Both the position numbers and the translations under genes were made by a program. A stretch of DNA of 50,296 nt from Alphaproteobacteria bacterium. Its GTDB lineage: Bacteria; Pseudomonadota; Alphaproteobacteria; RF32; CAG-239. The notes under the pieces are model-generated. The model ran no database searches. It was not told the origin of the DNA and saw only the letters and a list, made by a program, of their open reading frames with translations. Each line of letters starts with the position of its first letter. The stretch's first letter is position 1. Location of the stretch: assembly GCA_017479785.1 (NCBI GenBank), contig JAFVBT010000083.1, positions 1 through 50,296 on the forward strand. The letters run 5' to 3'. Shown here one piece after another: positions 16,992-25,481 of this stretch.

Positions 16992-18223
16992 AGTTAACCG
17001 AGCAAGATATAACCTTGTGGGGGAATGATATTCCGTGGTTGGCAGGACTGCGCGAAAAGGGCATGCGTGCGTTTACGGCAACCGGTTTGCCGACAGCAAA
17101 GACCGAGGCATGGAAATATTCCTTTAACGCCGTCGGCAATATGGAAAATCTGCAAATTGATACCGCACCGCACGAGTGCAACGGGCATTGTCATCATTCG
17201 GAAGAATTGCCGTTCGCTGCATATTACATTGACTTTTGCAATGGTAAGTTGCAAGGCGAACATTTTGATTTGCCGCGCGGTGTCAGTGTAAAGCCGCTTG
17301 TTGAGGCAATATATGACGGGGATGCAAAATCTTATTTGAACAAATCGTTTGCGGTGGAAAAATTTCCGTTTGCCGCACTGAATGCCGCTTATTTGGAACA
17401 GGGAGCGATGATTGTCGTTGAGCGTAATACCGTTTTGGATAAACCGATTGTCATTCGTTATCATGCGCATAAAAGTCAAAATCTTTTCTGCAACATTCGC
17501 AATATTATTGCTTTGGAAGCAAGAGCAAAAGCCGAAATTATAGAATACATTGATATTGAGGAAAGCACTTGTTTTCATAATGCGGTTAACGAGATTTTTT
17601 TGGCGGCAGACAGTATATTAAAGCATTATAAGCTGCAAAAAGAGGGAAAAACAAAGTATGTGTCGCTAAACAGCGTGCAACAGAGAAGTAATAGCCATTA
17701 TAAATGTTTTGTGTTGCAAAAAGAGAATGCATTGGCGCGGCACGAAAGTTATATTAATTTATTGCAAGAAGGGGCTTGTGCCGAAGTTGACGGTGCTTAT
17801 CGTTTAAACGAAAGCGGCGTTTCGGATATAACGACCAATATTCGCCATTTGGCACCGCATACCACATCAAATCAGTTGGTAAAAGGTGTGGTTGCCGGTA
17901 AGGCTAAAGGAGTTTTTCAAGGGCAGATTCATATTGCGCCGGATGCTCAGCAAACAGAAGGGCATCAGTTGCATCGTGCTTTGTTGTTAAGTGATGAGGG
18001 TGAGGTAGACTGCAAGCCTGAGTTGGAAATTTTTGCCGATGATGTGAAGTGTTCGCACGGCGCAACTTGCGGCGATTTAGATAAGGAACAGCTGTTTTAT
18101 ATGCAATCACGCGGTATTTGTATGGAAGAGGCGCGGCAGATTTTGATTGAAGCCTATCTGCAAGAAGTTTTGAATATGATTGATAATTCGGAAATTGCCG
18201 CTTGGATAAGTAAGAATCTTTAG
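16988..18223 (+). CDS. sufD: Fe-S cluster assembly protein SufD
   Basis: Paralogue and partner of SufB; the SufB-SufD heterodimer holds the nascent cluster and helps acquire iron. It has 411 residues. The C-terminal segment with CSHGATCGDLDKEQLFYMQSR is the SufD/SufB core signature, with the His and Cys used at the SufB interface. The start overlaps sufC by 4 bp. The 3' end overlaps the convergent histidine phosphatase gene by 4 bp, leaving no room for sufS or sufE downstream. Confidence 0.96.
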   Translation: MKLTEQDITLWGNDIPWLAGLREKGMRAFTATGLPTAKTEAWKYSFNAVGNMENLQIDTAPHECNGHCHHSEELPFAAYYIDFCNGKLQGEHFDLPRGVSVKPLVEAIYDGDAKSYLNKSFAVEKFPFAALNAAYLEQGAMIVVERNTVLDKPIVIRYHAHKSQNLFCNIRNIIALEARAKAEIIEYIDIEESTCFHNAVNEIFLAADSILKHYKLQKEGKTKYVSLNSVQQRSNSHYKCFVLQKENALARHESYINLLQEGACAEVDGAYRLNESGVSDITTNIRHLAPHTTSNQLVKGVVAGKAKGVFQGQIHIAPDAQQTEGHQLHRALLLSDEGEVDCKPELEIFADDVKCSHGATCGDLDKEQLFYMQSRGICMEEARQILIEAYLQEVLNMIDNSEIAAWISKNL

Positions 18224-18771
18224 TCGTGTTTTATTGTGCTCAGTGTTTGGTAAATTTCGTCTGCCGACGATTTATCAAAACAAGTTAAGTCAAATTTTTG
18301 CCATATTTCTAATGGTAAAGCAGGCTTTTGTAAAAGCTGAGTTTCAAAGTTTTCCGCCAGCATTTCCGCCCAATTATCGGCAGTCAGCAAACACACATCG
18401 CCGGCTGCCAAAAACGGAAGCCCAAGTTTTTCAACAACGGGTAAATGTGTGACAAAGTGATAATATTGCACTGCATTGTCAGTGTTTTGCAACAAACCGT
18501 TGATAAATTTTTGTATCGTAAATTTCGGGGCGCTTTCTTCTAAAAATTCTGTTTCAATGAGATGGTTACAACCCATACCCAAGGCTTCAAATTTCGCGGT
18601 TTCCGCGGCTCTGGCCAATGGCGAATGATAAACGGTTGCGCACGGCGGCAGAACAGTTGCGAGCAGTGTTCCGGTATGATAAGCCGCAAGCATATCTTCG
18701 CGCGCAATCGCCGTATCATCACCATAGCGTTCGTGACGTCCGAAAGTTAAATAAACCTTATTTTTCGGCAT
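18220..18771 (-). CDS. histidine phosphatase superfamily protein
   Basis: A cytoplasmic protein of 183 residues with the phosphoglycerate-mutase-like fold. The usual RHG motif reads R-H-E here (GRHERYGDD, about 11-19), with the phosphohistidine His retained. SPLARAAETA (about 50-59) supplies the second Arg, and the second His lies in THLPVVEKLG. The Gly-to-Glu change after the nucleophilic His is unusual but occurs in divergent members. Substrate unknown. Its start overlaps the end of the upstream TerC gene (14 bp), so it lies in the galE-terC-phosphatase run. Confidence 0.85.
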   Translation of the reverse strand: MPKNKVYLTFGRHERYGDDTAIAREDMLAAYHTGTLLATVLPPCATVYHSPLARAAETAKFEALGMGCNHLIETEFLEESAPKFTIQKFINGLLQNTDNAVQYYHFVTHLPVVEKLGLPFLAAGDVCLLTADNWAEMLAENFETQLLQKPALPLEIWQKFDLTCFDKSSADEIYQTLSTIKHD

Positions 18772-19723
18772 TCGGAGCCTTTTTGAACAATGATAACAAA
18801 ATGCCGCCGGTTAACAAACCGAGAGTAACAGTTAAAGATTGCCATTCATGTACCGTGATGCCGAATTTAGGCAGAAAAATCTTAATGCCGATAAAGATTA
18901 AAATAATGGAAATTGCCGGTTTTAAATAAGCAAATTTGCTGATAATCGCTGCCAACAAAAAGTATAGCGCACGCAAACCCAAAATAGCGAAAATGTTGCT
19001 GGTGTACACAATATAAACATCGGTTGTAACCAGAAAAATTGCCGGAATACTGTCAAGCGCAAAAACCACATCCATCGTTTCAATAATTAAAAGGGCAAAG
19101 AACAGCGGTGTGATATAGTGTTTACCGTTTTTCTTGATAAAAAAATGCTCGCCGTGAATTTCATGCGTTACGTGAAAAAATTTAGAAACGATTTTGTAGA
19201 TTTTGCTGTCTTTGATATTTCCCGTTTCTTCATCTTTTGTCAGCAGCATTTTAATACCGGTATAAATCAAAAATGCCGAGAATAAATACAGCACCCAATG
19301 GAATTTAACCACTAATGCATCGCCGATTCCGATTAGAATACCGCGCATCACCAGAGCACCGATAATACCCCAAAACAACACACGATGCTGATACATTTTC
19401 GGCACTCCGAGTGAGGCGAAAATCATGGACATCACAAAGATATTGTCCATGGAAAGACTCTTTTCCAACAGATAACCGGTGTAATAATCCATGCCTTTTT
19501 CCGGACCGTCTTCTATCCACACAAATATGCCGAACAATAAGGCGGCCGCAATATAGGCAATGCATATCCATAAAGTGTGCCAAAAGTGCGGCTCTTCATT
19601 TTTGCGGTTAAACCAGAACAAGTCCGCCGCCAACAAAATAACCACGGCAATGCCGAAAAAAGTCCACAGCCAAAAAGGTGACAGAGATTCATGTGCAGTC
19701 ATTAAAGAATTAAGTGTTTCCAT
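18758..19723 (-). CDS. TerC/Alx-family integral membrane protein
   Basis: A TerC family membrane protein, linked in other bacteria to manganese export and metal loading of exported proteins. From the ATG at 19723 it has 321 residues and about nine hydrophobic helices. The two hallmark motifs are present: LEKSLSMDNIFV and ALDSIPAIF, whose acidic residues line the transport path. The start is 2 nt after the galE stop, with a GGAAG site inside the galE end, so translation is coupled. A longer frame upstream overlaps galE and is unlikely. Metal specificity is inferred from the family only. Confidence 0.92.
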   Translation of the reverse strand: METLNSLMTAHESLSPFWLWTFFGIAVVILLAADLFWFNRKNEEPHFWHTLWICIAYIAAALLFGIFVWIEDGPEKGMDYYTGYLLEKSLSMDNIFVMSMIFASLGVPKMYQHRVLFWGIIGALVMRGILIGIGDALVVKFHWVLYLFSAFLIYTGIKMLLTKDEETGNIKDSKIYKIVSKFFHVTHEIHGEHFFIKKNGKHYITPLFFALLIIETMDVVFALDSIPAIFLVTTDVYIVYTSNIFAILGLRALYFLLAAIISKFAYLKPAISIILIFIGIKIFLPKFGITVHEWQSLTVTLGLLTGGILLSLFKKAPNAEK

Positions 19724-19725
19724 TT

Positions 19726-20700
19726 TTATTTTTCTTCCAAATTCCAAGTTGTTTTGATAATTTCATCAATATCGGTATATTGCGGTTGCCAACCGAGTAA
19801 TTTTTGCGCTAACGCATTTGAAGCAACAACTACGGCCGGATCTCCGGAACGTCTTGGTGCAAAATCGTATTTTATTTTACGACCTGTTACACGTTCAGCC
19901 GCCCGAATAATTTCCAGAACCGAAGTTCCTTTGTTTGTTGCCAGATTAATAATATGCGATTGCGGATTCGTCAACAATTTTTTGATTGCGGCAATGTGTG
20001 CCCGCGCCAGATCTTCTACATGAATATAATCACGAACGCAGGTGCCGTCCGGTGTGTCATAATCATTGCCGAATACATGAATAATATCGCGTTTTCCAGT
20101 GGCAACTTCCATAACAATCGGTAACAGATTTTGCGGATTTTTTTCTTTCCCGCGAATGCTGCCGTCAGTCGCATAGCCGACCGCGTTAAAATAGCGCAGA
20201 GCAATAAAGTGAAAATCCTTCAAGCGGCTGTACCAATCCATAATACGCTCAATTTCGGCTTTGGTAAATCCGTAAAAGTTCAAAGGATTCAGCGAATGCT
20301 TTTCATCTAAAGGCAAATATTGCGGTATTCCGTAAACGGCTGCGGTTGAGGAAAATACAACGTTTTTAATGCCGTTATTAACCATTGCATTAAAGATGTT
20401 GATAGAACCGTTAATATTGTTGAGGGAATATTTTTGCGGATTCTCCATAGATTCGCCGACGGCTTTTTTGGCAGCCAAATGCACCACGGCATCAAAGCCG
20501 ACGGCCATTGTTTGATTGAGCTTTTTTTCGTCTGAAATATCGCCTTTGATAAAGTCGGCCTCATTGAAAAGATTACAAAGTTGTCCGGTGGATAAGTTGT
20601 CATAAACCGTGACGGAAAAATTTTCTTCAAGCAAAGCTTTAACAACGTGACTGCCTATATATCCTGCACCGCCGATAACCAAAATTTTTTGTTTTGACAT
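19726..20700 (-). CDS. galE: UDP-glucose 4-epimerase
   Basis: Interconverts UDP-glucose and UDP-galactose using tightly bound NAD; feeds galactose into lipopolysaccharide or other envelope glycans. From the ATG at 20700 (GAGGG site 6 nt upstream) it has 324 residues. The NAD-binding motif GGAGYIG lies at 10-16, the catalytic YxxxK is YGFTK, and SSTAAVYG supplies the active-site Ser. The frame extends 17 codons upstream but has no better start. It is divergent from dnaB, and a perfect DnaA box lies in the 137-bp gap. Confidence 0.95.
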   Translation of the reverse strand: MSKQKILVIGGAGYIGSHVVKALLEENFSVTVYDNLSTGQLCNLFNEADFIKGDISDEKKLNQTMAVGFDAVVHLAAKKAVGESMENPQKYSLNNINGSINIFNAMVNNGIKNVVFSSTAAVYGIPQYLPLDEKHSLNPLNFYGFTKAEIERIMDWYSRLKDFHFIALRYFNAVGYATDGSIRGKEKNPQNLLPIVMEVATGKRDIIHVFGNDYDTPDGTCVRDYIHVEDLARAHIAAIKKLLTNPQSHIINLATNKGTSVLEIIRAAERVTGRKIKYDFAPRRSGDPAVVVASNALAQKLLGWQPQYTDIDEIIKTTWNLEEK

Positions 20701-20743
20701 TGTTTTTCCCTCATAAAATCGTATCTTGTGCAATTTATACCCG

Positions 20744-20752
20744 TTATCCACA
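20744..20752 (+). promoter_or_regulatory. DnaA box between galE and dnaB
   Basis: TTATCCACA, a perfect match to the strong DnaA box, 86 nt before dnaB. One strict box in 50 kb is not far above chance, but its position upstream of the helicase gene is suggestive. Confidence 0.4.
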
Positions 20753-20837
20753 AGATAAAAAATATTTCACTAAACATTCCAAACGAAATACCTATAACTA
20801 AAATAAATTAAAAAATTTTATATGCAAGGATAAAAAA

Positions 20838-22310
20838 ATGGAAAAACCCGATATGACGAAACTGCCGAAGAATATTGAGGCAGAGCAGGCTCTTTTAGGA
20901 GCTTTGTTGGCAAACAATCGTGCTTACGAAAAAATATCGGATTTACTTAAACCGGAGTATTTCGCTGATTCCACACATCAGAGAATATATGCGGTAATTG
21001 CCAAGTTGTTGGGCAAAGACCATACGGCTGATGTCATCACCTTAAGAGATTATTTTACGCAAGAAGGGACCTTGGAACAGGTCGGCGGTTTTCCGTATTT
21101 GGTGAAATTGGCGGAAAGTGCGTCACCGCTGACAAATGTGGAACACTATGCACAATTTATTTACGACAAATATTTGCGGCGCGAACTTATCGGCACGGGT
21201 TATGAAATTGTCAATAATGCCATGACCGAAAAGTTAGATGAAACAGCACTTGATCAAATTGCCGAAGCGGAAAAATCTTTGTATAATTTGGCTGATCAGG
21301 GAACGGTGCAGGGCGGATTTGTTGATTTTTCGGCCGCTCTCAATTCTTCGCTTAACAATATACAGGAGGCATATCAGAAAGAAGGCGGTATTTCGGGGGT
21401 GCCGACCGGATTAAATCAGCTTGATTATAAAATCGGCGGTTTAAATCCGTCGGAATTGATTATCATTGCCGGTCGTCCGGCTATGGGTAAAACATCGCTC
21501 GGAACAAATATTGCCTATAATGTAGCGGAATTTTTTGCTCACGATAAAAATACACCGCCGGAAAATCGCGGGGTGGCTTTCTTTTCGTTGGAAATGTCGT
21601 GCGAAGAATTGGCGGCACGCGTGCTGTCAACCGTAACGCAAACATCAAGTCATCGCATGCGTACTGGCAATTTGGACGAGTCGGAATTTACGCGTATTGT
21701 CGCGGCTACCCGCGAATTAAACAATATTCCGCTGTATATTGACGACACGCCTGGTGCCAGCATTAATACCATCAGAGCCAGAGCGCGCCGCTTAAAGCGC
21801 AGCAAAGGTCTCGGGTTGGTTGTAATTGATTATATTCAACTTATCGGCGGAACCGGCGATAAAAAGAGTGAAGGCAATCGTGTGCAGGAAGTTTCGGAAA
21901 TTTCGCGCGGCTTGAAAATATTGGCCAAAGAACTGAAAATTCCGGTTATTGCTTTGTCACAATTAAACCGCAGTGTTGAATCGCGTGAAGATAAACAACC
22001 TCAAATGTCAGACCTGCGTGAATCCGGCTCAATTGAGCAAGATGCCGATATTGTTATGTTTGTATTCCGCGAAAATTATTACATCCACAATGCTGAGCCG
22101 AAGCAAAAAGAAGATGAATCGGCCGAAGCTTTTGCTAAGAAACATGCCGAATGGGAAATCAGAGACAGACAAACCGCTAATTTGGCCGATGTTATTATCG
22201 GTAAGCAACGACATGGTCCGACCGGCACGGTTAAACTTTATTGGAACGGCGAATACACTCAGTTCGGTAATTTGGCTGAAGATGATAAACTGCCGGAGCG
22301 TCACGGATAG
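20838..22310 (+). CDS. dnaB: replicative DNA helicase DnaB
   Basis: Hexameric helicase unwinding the replication fork. It has 490 residues. The N-terminal DnaB domain begins at NIEAEQALLGALL, and the C-terminal RecA-like ATPase has Walker A GRPAMGKTS and Walker B VVIDYIQLI. LSQLNRSVESR and DLRESGSIEQDADIV are invariant DnaB blocks. No intein or insertion. An AAGGA site precedes the ATG. Followed after 5 bp by the YcgN-like gene, so probably co-transcribed. Confidence 0.97.
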   Translation: MEKPDMTKLPKNIEAEQALLGALLANNRAYEKISDLLKPEYFADSTHQRIYAVIAKLLGKDHTADVITLRDYFTQEGTLEQVGGFPYLVKLAESASPLTNVEHYAQFIYDKYLRRELIGTGYEIVNNAMTEKLDETALDQIAEAEKSLYNLADQGTVQGGFVDFSAALNSSLNNIQEAYQKEGGISGVPTGLNQLDYKIGGLNPSELIIIAGRPAMGKTSLGTNIAYNVAEFFAHDKNTPPENRGVAFFSLEMSCEELAARVLSTVTQTSSHRMRTGNLDESEFTRIVAATRELNNIPLYIDDTPGASINTIRARARRLKRSKGLGLVVIDYIQLIGGTGDKKSEGNRVQEVSEISRGLKILAKELKIPVIALSQLNRSVESREDKQPQMSDLRESGSIEQDADIVMFVFRENYYIHNAEPKQKEDESAEAFAKKHAEWEIRDRQTANLADVIIGKQRHGPTGTVKLYWNGEYTQFGNLAEDDKLPERHG

Positions 22311-22315
22311 AAAGA

Positions 22316-22819
22316 ATGGAAGAAAAATTTGAAATAGAAGAAGATTTTAATCCGCAGGAACGTGTTGATTTTTTTGCTGCTTTGGAGCCGGAGTTTTGGA
22401 AGCATAAAAAACTTGAAGAAATGTCTCAAAGTGAGTGGGAGGCTCTTTGCGACGGGTGTGGCAAATGTTGTTTAAATAAGTTGGAAATCAAAAATAGGGT
22501 TTATTTTACGAATGCGCATTGTCGTTTTTTGGATTGTCAAAGCTGTTTATGTAAAATTTATCCGCATCGTTTTGAAGTTGTGCCGGACTGCCGCAATATT
22601 GATTTGGCTTCCGTGCGCGAACATCCGCGTTGGTTGCCGAAAACGTGCGCTTATTTGCTGTTGGATAATGGATATGATTTGCCTTCTTGGCACCCGCTTA
22701 AAACAAAAAGTGCCGACAGTGTGCATCAGGCAAAAATGTCATTAAAAGGACGTAAGCTTATCAACGAATCAAAGGTGAAAGATTATGAAGATCACATTGT
22801 TGACTGGCAAGACCTTTGA
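22316..22819 (+). CDS. YcgN-like Cys-cluster protein (UPF0260)
   Basis: A 167-residue cytoplasmic protein with conserved Cys residues that may bind zinc or an iron-sulfur cluster. The cluster CDGCGKCC appears near residue 42-49, followed by CRFLDCQSCLCKIYPHR. These match the YkgJ/YcgN family, where function is unknown. The start is 5 nt after dnaB, with GAAAG before it. The 3' end overlaps the next gene by 35 nt, so the three genes form a coupled run. Confidence 0.88.
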   Translation: MEEKFEIEEDFNPQERVDFFAALEPEFWKHKKLEEMSQSEWEALCDGCGKCCLNKLEIKNRVYFTNAHCRFLDCQSCLCKIYPHRFEVVPDCRNIDLASVREHPRWLPKTCAYLLLDNGYDLPSWHPLKTKSADSVHQAKMSLKGRKLINESKVKDYEDHIVDWQDL

Positions 22820-23495
22820 TATCAGTGAGGCTTTTGATTTTGATATAAAAATCGTGCAATCTTCGGTTAGCCGAAAGTTGACGTTGCGTATTGATGCCAA
22901 AGAGCATATCCCGGTTTTAAGCATACCTAAATATTGCAGTCAAAAGCGCGCGGTTGCTTTTGTGAACGAAAATATGGATTGGATTGTTAATTCTTTGGGC
23001 AGATTACCGCAGATTAAGCAATTTGCCGACGGCGATTCTTTTTTATTGTTCGGGCAGAAGGTGACAATTAGGCATAATGCCGATGCCAGACGCGGTGTTT
23101 GGCTGGAAGATAATATATTGAATGTATCGGGAAATCAGGAGTTTTTGCACCGTCGTGTGCGGGATTATATTAAAAAACGTGCCGCTGATGAGTTTTATAA
23201 AATTTCAGCCGATTATGCAAAACGACTCGGGCAAAAATTAAGCGGAGTAAGCATTAAAGATACAAAATCGCGTTGGGGAAGTTGTTCTGTTTTACACCAC
23301 ATTAATTACAGTTGGCGCATTGCTTTGGCACCCGATTACGTTATTGATTATTTAATGGCCCACGAAGTTTCTCACTTGAAACATCCTGACCATTCTCCAC
23401 GCTTTTGGGCATGTGTGGCCGATTTATACCCCGATTGGAAACAAGGACATGATTGGTTGAAAAAGCACGGAAAATCATTGTATTCGTATGCCTAA
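22785..23495 (+). CDS. YgjP-like zinc metallopeptidase (M48/DUF45)
   Basis: A 236-residue predicted metalloprotease. The zinc motif HExxH is AHEVSHL, followed by HPDHSPRFW, the characteristic DUF45/YgjP pattern with a further His. DTKSRWGSCS upstream is a conserved block of the same family. There is no signal peptide, so it probably acts in the cytoplasm. It overlaps the YcgN-like gene by 35 nt; the AAAGGTGA site inside that gene supports this start. Substrate unknown. Confidence 0.9.
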   Translation: MKITLLTGKTFDISEAFDFDIKIVQSSVSRKLTLRIDAKEHIPVLSIPKYCSQKRAVAFVNENMDWIVNSLGRLPQIKQFADGDSFLLFGQKVTIRHNADARRGVWLEDNILNVSGNQEFLHRRVRDYIKKRAADEFYKISADYAKRLGQKLSGVSIKDTKSRWGSCSVLHHINYSWRIALAPDYVIDYLMAHEVSHLKHPDHSPRFWACVADLYPDWKQGHDWLKKHGKSLYSYA

Positions 23496-23529
23496 ATAAC
23501 AGTTTAAGACTTTTTTTACCATAAAGTAC

Positions 23530-23557
23530 TTGACAGACAGAACTTTTTTCCTAAAAT
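23530..23557 (+). promoter_or_regulatory. promoter of the second beta-barrel gene
   Basis: TTGACA (23530-23535), 16-nt spacer, TAAAAT (23552-23557). The 5' UTR contains TTGTTCAACA at 23585-23594, as before the paralogue. Confidence 0.65.
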
Positions 23558-23612
23558 TAGGGCAGGTACATTGATTGTATCTTTTTGTTCAACAATGACA
23601 AAGGAATGGTCT

Positions 23613-24233
23613 ATGAAAAAGTTTTTATTATTGGCAGGCGTAGCTTGCTTGTTTGGTGCAAATGCCAACGCTTTTGATTTTAATCAATATATTTCCGGTA
23701 AACTTTCTTATGATGTAAACAAAGTTACCTCAAGAAGTAAGATTGACGGCGAGAAAGACAGAACTCGTAAAACAAAAGAATTGATTTCTTCTCACGTAGC
23801 TTATGGTATATACAAAGGTCATCTTCGCGGTGAATTGGAATTGAACAATTCTCACCCGATTAAATTCGGTGCTACGGATGGTGAACACACCTCACACTTT
23901 ACATTGTATAAGTTCAGCTTGATGGCTAACGGTTACTATGACTTTGTAAATTGTTCAAAGTGGACACCTTATGTTGGTGCCGGTTTAGGTATGTCTTGGT
24001 TGAAGGCAAGAATGGTTGAAGGTGATACAAAGATATTGAACAAGCATGTAAATAACTTGGCATGGCAAGTTATGGCCGGTGTTGTATATCAAATTGACAA
24101 TCGTTGGGCAATTGATGCCGGATATCGTTATGCCGATTTAGGTCGCGTACGCAAAAACTTGGGTGGCGGAAACGTTGCTAAGTTTGCTACAAGAGAACAT
24201 GACTTTATGCTCGGTGTAAGATTGTCTTTCTAA
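23613..24233 (+). CDS. outer-membrane beta-barrel protein, paralogue 2
   Basis: A 206-residue protein, exactly the same length as the one at 4411-5031. The signal peptide MKKFLLLAGVACLFGANANA is nearly identical. Shared blocks include ISGKLSYD, GELELNNS, WTPYVGAG and GYRYADLGRVR, and the C-terminus again ends in Phe. Differences concentrate between strands, as in surface loops. An upstream in-frame ATG at 23571 would precede the signal peptide and is rejected; the AAGGAA site fits 23613. Likely an abundant outer-membrane protein with surface-variable loops. A terminator follows at 24259. Confidence 0.88.
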   Translation: MKKFLLLAGVACLFGANANAFDFNQYISGKLSYDVNKVTSRSKIDGEKDRTRKTKELISSHVAYGIYKGHLRGELELNNSHPIKFGATDGEHTSHFTLYKFSLMANGYYDFVNCSKWTPYVGAGLGMSWLKARMVEGDTKILNKHVNNLAWQVMAGVVYQIDNRWAIDAGYRYADLGRVRKNLGGGNVAKFATREHDFMLGVRLSF

Positions 24234-24258
24234 TTGTCTTAGAAAACTTAAATTTAAA

Positions 24259-24286
24259 AGGGGTGCTTTCGGCACCTCTTTTTTTT
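24259..24286 (+). terminator. intrinsic terminator of the second beta-barrel gene
   Basis: 8-bp stem AGGGGTGC/GCACCTCT with one G-U pair, 5-nt loop, then a long T run. Confidence 0.85.
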
Positions 24287-24374
24287 GTGTCTTTTCGGTA
24301 TAAACGAAAGTTTTATTGCAAGATAACAGTCTGCTGATTATCTCCAAATTTGATAAAACAATAAGGGGGTATAT

Positions 24375-24863
24375 ATGTGCAAATCGGTAATAATTTTCGC
24401 GGCATCACTGGTTGCAATCATCGGATTTTGCGGCTATCAGGTTTCCGTTGCAAATGCGGATAATGCCGAAACTTTTTTAATTGCCGGAGCACAAACACCT
24501 GTTCAAGATATTTATAAACAGCAAGGAGATGAGCAAATGGCAGATGAAAATATGCAGACATCGGCGGAAATTAAAAAACAAAAATATGCCGGAGCGTGGG
24601 ATAAAACCAAAGAGTTCAGCGGTGAAGCCTGGGATAAAACCAAAGAATTAAGCGGTGAAGCATGGGGTAAAACCAAAGAGTTCAGTGCTGCTGTGTGGGA
24701 TAAAACCAAAGAATTGAGCACAGAGGCTTGGGGAACTACCAAAGAAGCTGCTGATTATATTCATGATGCAATAATGTGTGATGAATGTTGCAATAAAGAG
24801 CATATTCACACGAAGCATCAAGAAAAAATACATGTATCCGAGTCTGAAGAAGAAATAAATTAG
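24375..24863 (+). CDS. exported protein with five 11-residue amphipathic repeats
   Basis: A 162-residue protein with a hydrophobic N-terminus (about 5-24) that is a signal peptide or anchor ending near VANA. Residues 74-128 are five tandem 11-mers of the pattern A-W-D-K-T-K-E-x-S-x-E, an arrangement like LEA-type and apolipoprotein helices that lie along membranes or stabilise proteins in stress. The C-terminal tail is Cys/His-rich (CDECC, then HIHTKH) and could bind metal. No family recognised beyond the repeat type. An AAGGGGG site precedes the ATG. The next gene is a ferritin-like protein 31 bp downstream, so a role in metal or oxidative stress is possible. Confidence 0.78.
   Translation: MCKSVIIFAASLVAIIGFCGYQVSVANADNAETFLIAGAQTPVQDIYKQQGDEQMADENMQTSAEIKKQKYAGAWDKTKEFSGEAWDKTKELSGEAWGKTKEFSAAVWDKTKELSTEAWGTTKEAADYIHDAIMCDECCNKEHIHTKHQEKIHVSESEEEIN
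24594..24758 (+). repeat. five tandem 33-nt coding repeats
   Basis: In-frame 33-nt units encoding the 11-residue repeat. Units 1-2 and 4 are closest; the last is diverged. They create a mirrored open frame on the other strand that is not a gene. Confidence 0.9.
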
Positions 24864-24894
24864 AAATGTTATAAAATTTTTAAGGAGAAATAAA

Positions 24895-25398
24895 ATGGGT
24901 GAAATGGCAAAAAAAATTGTAAAAATAGATTTGGATAATTTAATCGGTACATTAAACGAAGCATATGCCGAAGAATGGTTAGCATATTACCAATATTGGC
25001 TTGGGGCTAAGGTTGCAATAGGGTTGCAACGGTCTGATTTGGTGGAAGAATTTGTGGAACACGCCAAAGAGGAGTTAAAACATGCCGGATGGATTGCTGA
25101 TCGCATTATTCAGTTGGGCGGGACACCTTTGCTGCGTCCGTCAGAATGGGAAGAGAAAGCCCATTGTAAATATTTGGCACCGGATAATTTTGATGTGGCA
25201 TCGTTACTACACGATAATTTGGAGGCTGAACGTTGTGCCATCGGGCGTTATGAAGGGTTATGCATGGAAACCGACGGGCATGATTATGAAACCTTCCGAA
25301 TTTCAGAGAAAATCTTAAAAGAAGAATTGGAACACGAGCAGGAACTGGAAGATTTTGTGGCAGATTTGGAAATGGCAAAGAGATTTATACAAGAATAG
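24895..25398 (+). CDS. ferritin-like diiron protein
   Basis: A 167-residue four-helix-bundle protein of the ferritin-like superfamily, probably an iron-storage or Dps-like protein. Helix 1 carries EEWLAYYQYWL with the first metal Glu, helix 2 has EEFVEHAKEELKHAGW (ExxH), and later helices have NLEAERCAIGRYE and EELEHEQELEDF. The diiron ligands Glu/His pattern is intact. No signal peptide. The first ATG has an AAGGAG site at good spacing; a second ATG three codons later is an alternative. Same strand and 31 bp after the repeat protein. Confidence 0.85.
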   Translation: MGEMAKKIVKIDLDNLIGTLNEAYAEEWLAYYQYWLGAKVAIGLQRSDLVEEFVEHAKEELKHAGWIADRIIQLGGTPLLRPSEWEEKAHCKYLAPDNFDVASLLHDNLEAERCAIGRYEGLCMETDGHDYETFRISEKILKEELEHEQELEDFVADLEMAKRFIQE

Positions 25399-25481
25399 CG
25401 GCTGCAATTTAAATTAAATATATCTTAAACATTAAACGTTATATTCCTTATAAACATGGTTCAATTTATAAGGTAACGACA

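Noticed and set aside
24512..24742. Repetitive minus-strand open frame opposite the 11-mer repeats
   Set aside because: It mirrors the 33-nt coding repeats; the plus-strand frame has the signal peptide and ribosome binding site.
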